Source: Calvatia gigantea (lineage: Eukaryota; Basidiomycota; Agaricomycetes; Agaricales; Lycoperdaceae). From it: 64,000 nucleotides of DNA. Made by a program: the position numbers and the translations under genes. Shown here one piece after another: positions 63,743-64,000 of this stretch. The stretch covers positions 2,232,001 to 2,296,000 of the forward strand of contig JACAAK010000014.1 of assembly GCA_025093985.1 (NCBI GenBank), given 5' to 3'. The notes beneath the pieces were generated by a model. The model saw only the letters and a list, made by a program, of their open reading frames with translations. It was not told where the DNA came from and did not search any database. Numbering within the stretch: position 1 is the stretch's first letter; each line of letters starts with the position of its first letter.

Positions 63743-64000
63743 ATGACAGAGGACTTCAGTCAAAGTATCTCCCCAACTGCTGTAATTCGTGCGATACTGG
63801 GGAGCTATCCCTTCTCAATCGGTCTCTTTCGTGAACTTCTCCAGAATTCTGATGATGCTCGAGCCACAAAGCAGGTTCGTGACTTTGTCCCTCAGCCTTA
63901 GCCCAAATTTTCACCTTTTTCTATTTGAAGGTCTTCCTGCTCGACCGACGCGCCCATGGCACGAGTGCCATCCATAATTCCCGCCTCAATGTTGTTCAGG
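63743..64000 (+). CDS. Second sacsin-like ATPase gene (5' end only)
   Basis: It starts MTEDFSQSISPTAVIRAILGSYPFSIGLFRELLQNSDDARATKQ, closely matching the N-terminus of the 53240 gene. Exon 1 (63743-63874) is 132 nt in both genes. Intron 1 (63875-63930) is in the same place and phase. Exon 2 begins VFLLDRRAHGTSAI (VFVLDRRSHGTKAL in the first gene). The gene runs off the window, so its length, second ATPase module and BTB domain are unknown. A tandem duplication of the locus is the simplest explanation. Confidence 0.85.

Overview
The window reads as fungal nuclear DNA, most likely from a retrotransposon-rich Agaricomycete (basidiomycete). The evidence is short (about 45-66 nt) GT-AG introns, chromodomain Ty3/gypsy elements, a compact NACHT protein, expanded small GTPases, and giant Hsp90-like-ATPase (sacsin-type) proteins. 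The species is not established. I found no tRNA, rRNA or CRISPR array.

Positions 1-28160 are a nested transposon stack. A degraded minus-strand Ty3/gypsy element (family B) is cut into pieces. Inside it sit a 1.3-kb hAT-like DNA element (3892-5193) and three nearly full copies of a second Ty3/gypsy family (family A): A1 (5259-11608, minus), A2 (13135-19189, plus) and A3 (20770-27125, minus). Each A copy is bounded by TG...CA LTRs of about 306 bp and a 5-bp target duplication. A fourth, truncated A copy (73-786) carries another A-type LTR end at the window edge. Family A encodes gag with two CCHC knuckles, pol (protease, RT, RNase H, integrase, chromodomain) and a third ORF that begins 6 nt after the pol stop. 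It also has an 11-nt primer-binding site exactly complementary to the predicted 5' end of its own transcript, as in Tf1/sushi self-priming. All copies are decayed, mostly by CGA/TGG to TGA changes.

Positions 28160-32990 hold three 68-bp minisatellite arrays, a degraded LTR-like fragment and a few uncertain minus-strand exons. Positions 32991-37229 contain a six-exon GTPase gene and a 1.44-kb tandem duplication in which the second GTPase copy is cut inside its G4 motif. A copia-like LTR lies between the copies. Positions 37230-43480 are mostly unassigned and contain an exact 119-bp dispersed repeat and a MITE-like hairpin.

From 43.5 kb on the DNA is CpG-richer and gene-bearing. It holds a larger multi-exon GTPase (43536-45580), a four-exon NACHT ATPase on the minus strand (45938-48198), a small spliced hypothetical gene (about 49.6-50.0 kb), a degraded 5' fragment of the larger GTPase (about 52 kb), and an 11-exon gene (53240-61685). 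That last gene encodes a protein of about 2644 aa with two sacsin-like ATPase modules and a C-terminal BTB domain, and carries one 2-nt frameshift. A paralogue starts at 63743 and runs off the end. GTPase, NACHT and sacsin-like genes together resemble an innate-immunity or allorecognition island, but this is inference from family content only.
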